From positions 1 to 7,912 of the forward strand of contig CAIWTL010000335.1 of the NCBI GenBank assembly GCA_903915555.1: DNA of 7,912 bases, read 5' to 3'. The translations under genes were made by a program, and so were the position numbers. This document shows positions 6,035 through 7,912 of this stretch, piece by piece (within the stretch, counting starts at the first letter, position 1; the number at the start of each line of letters is the position of its first letter). Source of the stretch: an uncultured Micrococcales bacterium. GTDB taxonomy: Bacteria > Actinomycetota > Actinomycetes > S36-B12 > GCA-2699445. The notes under the pieces were generated by a model. That model was not told the origin of the DNA, searched no databases, and worked only from the letters and a program-made list of their open reading frames with translations.

Positions 6035-7206
6035 CAGCGGTAGGCCGGGATACCCGTGAGGGACTCGCCCACGACGAGGGTGTGCATCTCGTTCGTGCCC
6101 TCGTAGGTGAATACCGACTCGAGGTTGTTCATGTGGCGGATCACGGGATACTCCAGCGTGACGCCGTTGGCACCGAGGATGCTGCGGGACTCGCGGGCGA
6201 TGTCGAGAGCGGTCCTCGCGTTGTTGAGTTTCCCGACGCTCACCTGTTCCGGGCGGATGCGGTGTTCGTCCTTCAGCCGGCCCAGGTGGAGGGCCAGGAG
6301 CATCCCGTTGCCCAGGGCGACGCCCATGTCGGCCAGTTTGCGCTGCGTCAGTTGGAACCCGGCGAGGGGCCGATCGAACTGCTCGCGGGTGATCGCGTAG
6401 TCGATGGCGGTGTCCAGGCAGTCGCGGGCGGCGCCGAGGGTCCCGAAGACGATGCCGAAGCGGGCTTCATTGAGGCACGACAGTGGGCCCTTGAGTCCGC
6501 CCACCCCCGGTAGAACCGCATCGCCGGGGAGTCTGACGGAGTCGAACACCAACTCGGAGGTGACTGAGGCCCGCAGCGACATCTTGCGGTGGATGAGGTT
6601 CGCGGTGACACCCGCAGTATCCATCGGGACGACGAACCCGCGGATCCCCTCGTCGGTGCGCGCCCACACCACCGCCACGTCCGCGACGTTGCCATTGGTG
6701 ATCCACATCTTGGAACCGTCGAGGATCCAGTCGTCCCCATCGCGTTTCGCCATGGTCCGCATGCCGCCGGGGTTCGAGCCGAAGTCGGCCTCGGTGAGGC
6801 CGAAACACCCGAGCGACTGCCCGGAGGCCAGTACCGGTAGCCATGTCTGTCGCTGGTCCTCGGAGCCGAACGCGTGGATCGCATACATCGCCAGGGATCC
6901 GGTGACGCTGACCAATGACCGGATGCCGGAGTCGCCGGCCTCCAGTTCGAGACAGGCCAGGCCGTAGTCGACGGCGCCCAGGCCCGCGCACCCGTATCCG
7001 GTCAGGTGCATGCCGAGCAGTCCCATGGCGCCCATCTCCCTGGCCAGCTCCCGCGCGGGGATCTCACCGGACTCGAACCATCGGTCGATCTCGGGCCGGA
7101 TGCGGTCGTCGACGTAGCGCCGGACCGTGTCCCGGATCGCGATCTCCTCGGCCGTGAGGAGGTGGTCGATGTCGTAGAGCTCGAAAGGATGCTGGGCATG
7201 CGGCAT
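6034..7206 (-). CDS. gcdH: Glutaryl-CoA dehydrogenase (FAD-dependent, decarboxylating)
   Basis: This 390-residue acyl-CoA dehydrogenase should convert glutaryl-CoA to crotonyl-CoA and CO2, passing electrons to electron-transfer flavoprotein. Family marks: CFGLTEADFGSNP (134-146) and WITNG (168-172) around FAD and substrate, SLRAS (210-214), NEARFGI (246-252), REQFDRPL, and ILGANGV near 343-349. It matches human GCDH along its whole length, including the residues that set this enzyme apart: Glu89 and Arg96 in the ELEAGDSGIRS segment (human Glu87 and Arg94), and Tyr368-Glu369 in TYEGTNE, with Glu369 as the catalytic base (human Glu370). One small departure is GSNP where GSDP is usual. The ATG at 7206 has AGGAG 5 nt upstream. 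Its stop overlaps the CoA-transferase start by 1 nt. It probably serves the end of lysine, tryptophan or glutarate breakdown. Confidence 0.95.
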   Translation of the reverse strand: MPHAQHPFELYDIDHLLTAEEIAIRDTVRRYVDDRIRPEIDRWFESGEIPARELAREMGAMGLLGMHLTGYGCAGLGAVDYGLACLELEAGDSGIRSLVSVTGSLAMYAIHAFGSEDQRQTWLPVLASGQSLGCFGLTEADFGSNPGGMRTMAKRDGDDWILDGSKMWITNGNVADVAVVWARTDEGIRGFVVPMDTAGVTANLIHRKMSLRASVTSELVFDSVRLPGDAVLPGVGGLKGPLSCLNEARFGIVFGTLGAARDCLDTAIDYAITREQFDRPLAGFQLTQRKLADMGVALGNGMLLALHLGRLKDEHRIRPEQVSVGKLNNARTALDIARESRSILGANGVTLEYPVIRHMNNLESVFTYEGTNEMHTLVVGESLTGIPAYR

Positions 7207-7211
7207 GGGGT

Positions 7212-7216
7212 CTCCT
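7212..7216 (-). promoter_or_regulatory. Ribosome binding site of the glutaryl-CoA dehydrogenase gene
   Basis: The minus strand reads TAGGAG followed by five bases and the ATG at 7206, an ideal spacing that fixes the start. Confidence 0.75.
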
Positions 7217-7229
7217 ACGGTTCGCCGTC

Positions 7230-7285
7230 AGGCTACCGGAAGATCGACGGAATCAGTCGTGGCTGATGCTGCTCGCGACGGAATC
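7230..7285 (-). promoter_or_regulatory. Probable promoter/operator region of the glutaryl-CoA dehydrogenase operon
   Basis: This lies in the 86-nt gap between the CPBP-like gene and gcdH. On the minus strand TAGCCT (7235-7230) fits a TANNNT -10 box; the hexamer 17 bases upstream is a poor -35. Just upstream sit two direct copies of CGACGGAATC (plus-strand 7245-7254 and 7276-7285), 31 bp apart, about three helical turns. The first copy is also the left part of an imperfect 15-bp palindrome, CGACGGAATCAGTCG (7245-7259, one mismatched pair). Such spacing suits a dimeric activator or repressor. No regulator can be assigned. Confidence 0.35.
7245..7285. repeat. Pair of 10-bp direct repeats, CGACGGAATC
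   Basis: Exact copies occur at 7245-7254 and 7276-7285. Two identical 10-mers inside an 86-bp gap are unlikely by chance (my rough estimate is about one in a hundred for this base composition). An inverted match also occurs at 755-764, in the end of the first gene; extended to 13 bp it matches the second copy, but one such match in the whole window is expected by chance. Confidence 0.6.
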
Positions 7286-7292
7286 CGGCCCT

Positions 7293-7912
7293 TCAGGCAG
7301 GACTGGATGCGGTTTCACGGTGCAGCGCGCGGTAGGCGCGGTACCCGACGGCCACCACGAGCGCCGTCACGATCGGGCTGGCGATCACTCCCCCCGAACC
7401 GCCGCTGACCCAACTCGCGGCGGTCGGGATCAGGGACAGTAGCGCGGCCGGTTCCGAGCCCCCGCTGGTCGGGATCCCGAGCACCCCGGTCTCGAACCAA
7501 CTCCACCCCGCCTGCACCCCCATCGCCAACCACAGCGACCCGCGGGTGAGGGCCACGAGGGCCAACACCATCCCGATGAGGACCAGGTTGAGAAGCGCCA
7601 TCAGGTCCGTGGCCCCCGCGCTGGCAGCCCGGACGGCGGCCCACAGGACGGCCTGTCCGGCGATCGCGGTCCAGGCCGCCAGCCGCAGGCCGGTGGCCTG
7701 CAGCAGGAATCCCCGGGTGAGGGCCTCCTGCACGGCCGCGACGAAGAGCCACACCGGCACGAGGATCACCGCCGGCAGGAGCGCACTCCACCGGACCGCC
7801 CCGGACTCGGTGGGAGTGAGATGGACCGCGCCGAGGATGAGGAGAACGACAGTGACGACTGCCGACAGGGCGACGCCCACACCGAAGCCACGCAGCACCT
7901 GTCCGCGGTCGG
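7293..7912 (-). CDS. CPBP-like (CAAX protease/bacteriocin-processing) membrane protein, active site lost; 5' end outside the window
   Basis: This hydrophobic protein has about six membrane segments and the layout of CPBP intramembrane proteases (Abi/Rce1 family). Numbered from the GTG at 7898, motif 1 (EExxxR) appears as QEALTR (57-62), keeping Glu58 and Arg62 but with Gln for the first Glu. Motif 2 (FxxxH) appears as WAAVR, with Arg90 for His. Motif 3, commonly GSLWLxIGxHAGWN, appears as GSLWLAMGVQAGWS, with Gln129 for His and Ser133 for Asn. The metal-binding set is thus gone while the scaffold and frame are intact, so this is probably a non-proteolytic member. The frame stays open to the window's right edge (14 more bases), and a family member would normally have more residues upstream, so GTG 7898 may be internal and the true start is unseen. 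The gene lies 86 nt upstream of gcdH on the same strand; a shared role is not evident. Confidence 0.75.
   Translation of the reverse strand, partial: DRGQVLRGFGVGVALSAVVTVVLLILGAVHLTPTESGAVRWSALLPAVILVPVWLFVAAVQEALTRGFLLQATGLRLAAWTAIAGQAVLWAAVRAASAGATDLMALLNLVLIGMVLALVALTRGSLWLAMGVQAGWSWFETGVLGIPTSGGSEPAALLSLIPTAASWVSGGSGGVIASPIVTALVVAVGYRAYRALHRETASSPA

Noticed and set aside
5123..6043. 306-codon plus-strand frame antisense to the CoA-transferase
   Set aside because: It is a shadow of the well-supported minus-strand enzyme, with no coherent domain in its translation.

Overview
The window is a dense, high-GC (about two-thirds G+C or more by eye) bacterial chromosome segment. G/C-ending codons, GTG starts, very short gene gaps and the protein types all point to an actinobacterium (Actinomycetota). 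The genus cannot be named from the sequence. There are no RNA genes, insertion sequences, phage genes or CRISPR arrays. Every base beyond position 161 lies in or within about 115 bases of a gene.

Left half, all on the plus strand: a two-helix membrane protein of unknown function (162-779), a TetR-family repressor (879-1505), a large PLP-dependent Orn/Lys/Arg decarboxylase of fold type I (1620-4364), and a small multi-helix membrane protein (4361-4894) that overlaps the decarboxylase stop by 4 nt. Right half, all on the minus strand and convergent with the left: a CPBP-like membrane protein whose metalloprotease residues are replaced (from the window's right edge to 7293), then a glutaryl-CoA dehydrogenase (7206-6034) overlapping by 1 nt a class III (CaiB/BaiF) CoA-transferase (6034-4913). 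The two halves meet tail to tail across 18 nt, next to a striking run of G tracts.

The minus-strand pair is a textbook glutarate-use module: the CoA-transferase would make glutaryl-CoA and the dehydrogenase would oxidise and decarboxylate it to crotonyl-CoA. If the neighbouring decarboxylase acts on lysine, the locus would hold the first step (lysine to cadaverine) and the last two steps of the cadaverine / 5-aminovalerate / glutarate route. The aminotransferase and dehydrogenase steps between them are not in the window. That link is inference; the decarboxylase's substrate cannot be read from the sequence.

Points worth a second look are the coupled membrane protein behind the decarboxylase, the ~40-residue insertion in the decarboxylase active-site region, the abrupt hexaproline end of the CoA-transferase, the catalytically dead CPBP protein, and a 31-bp-spaced direct repeat in front of the glutaryl-CoA dehydrogenase gene. 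No clearly new defence or mobile system is visible.
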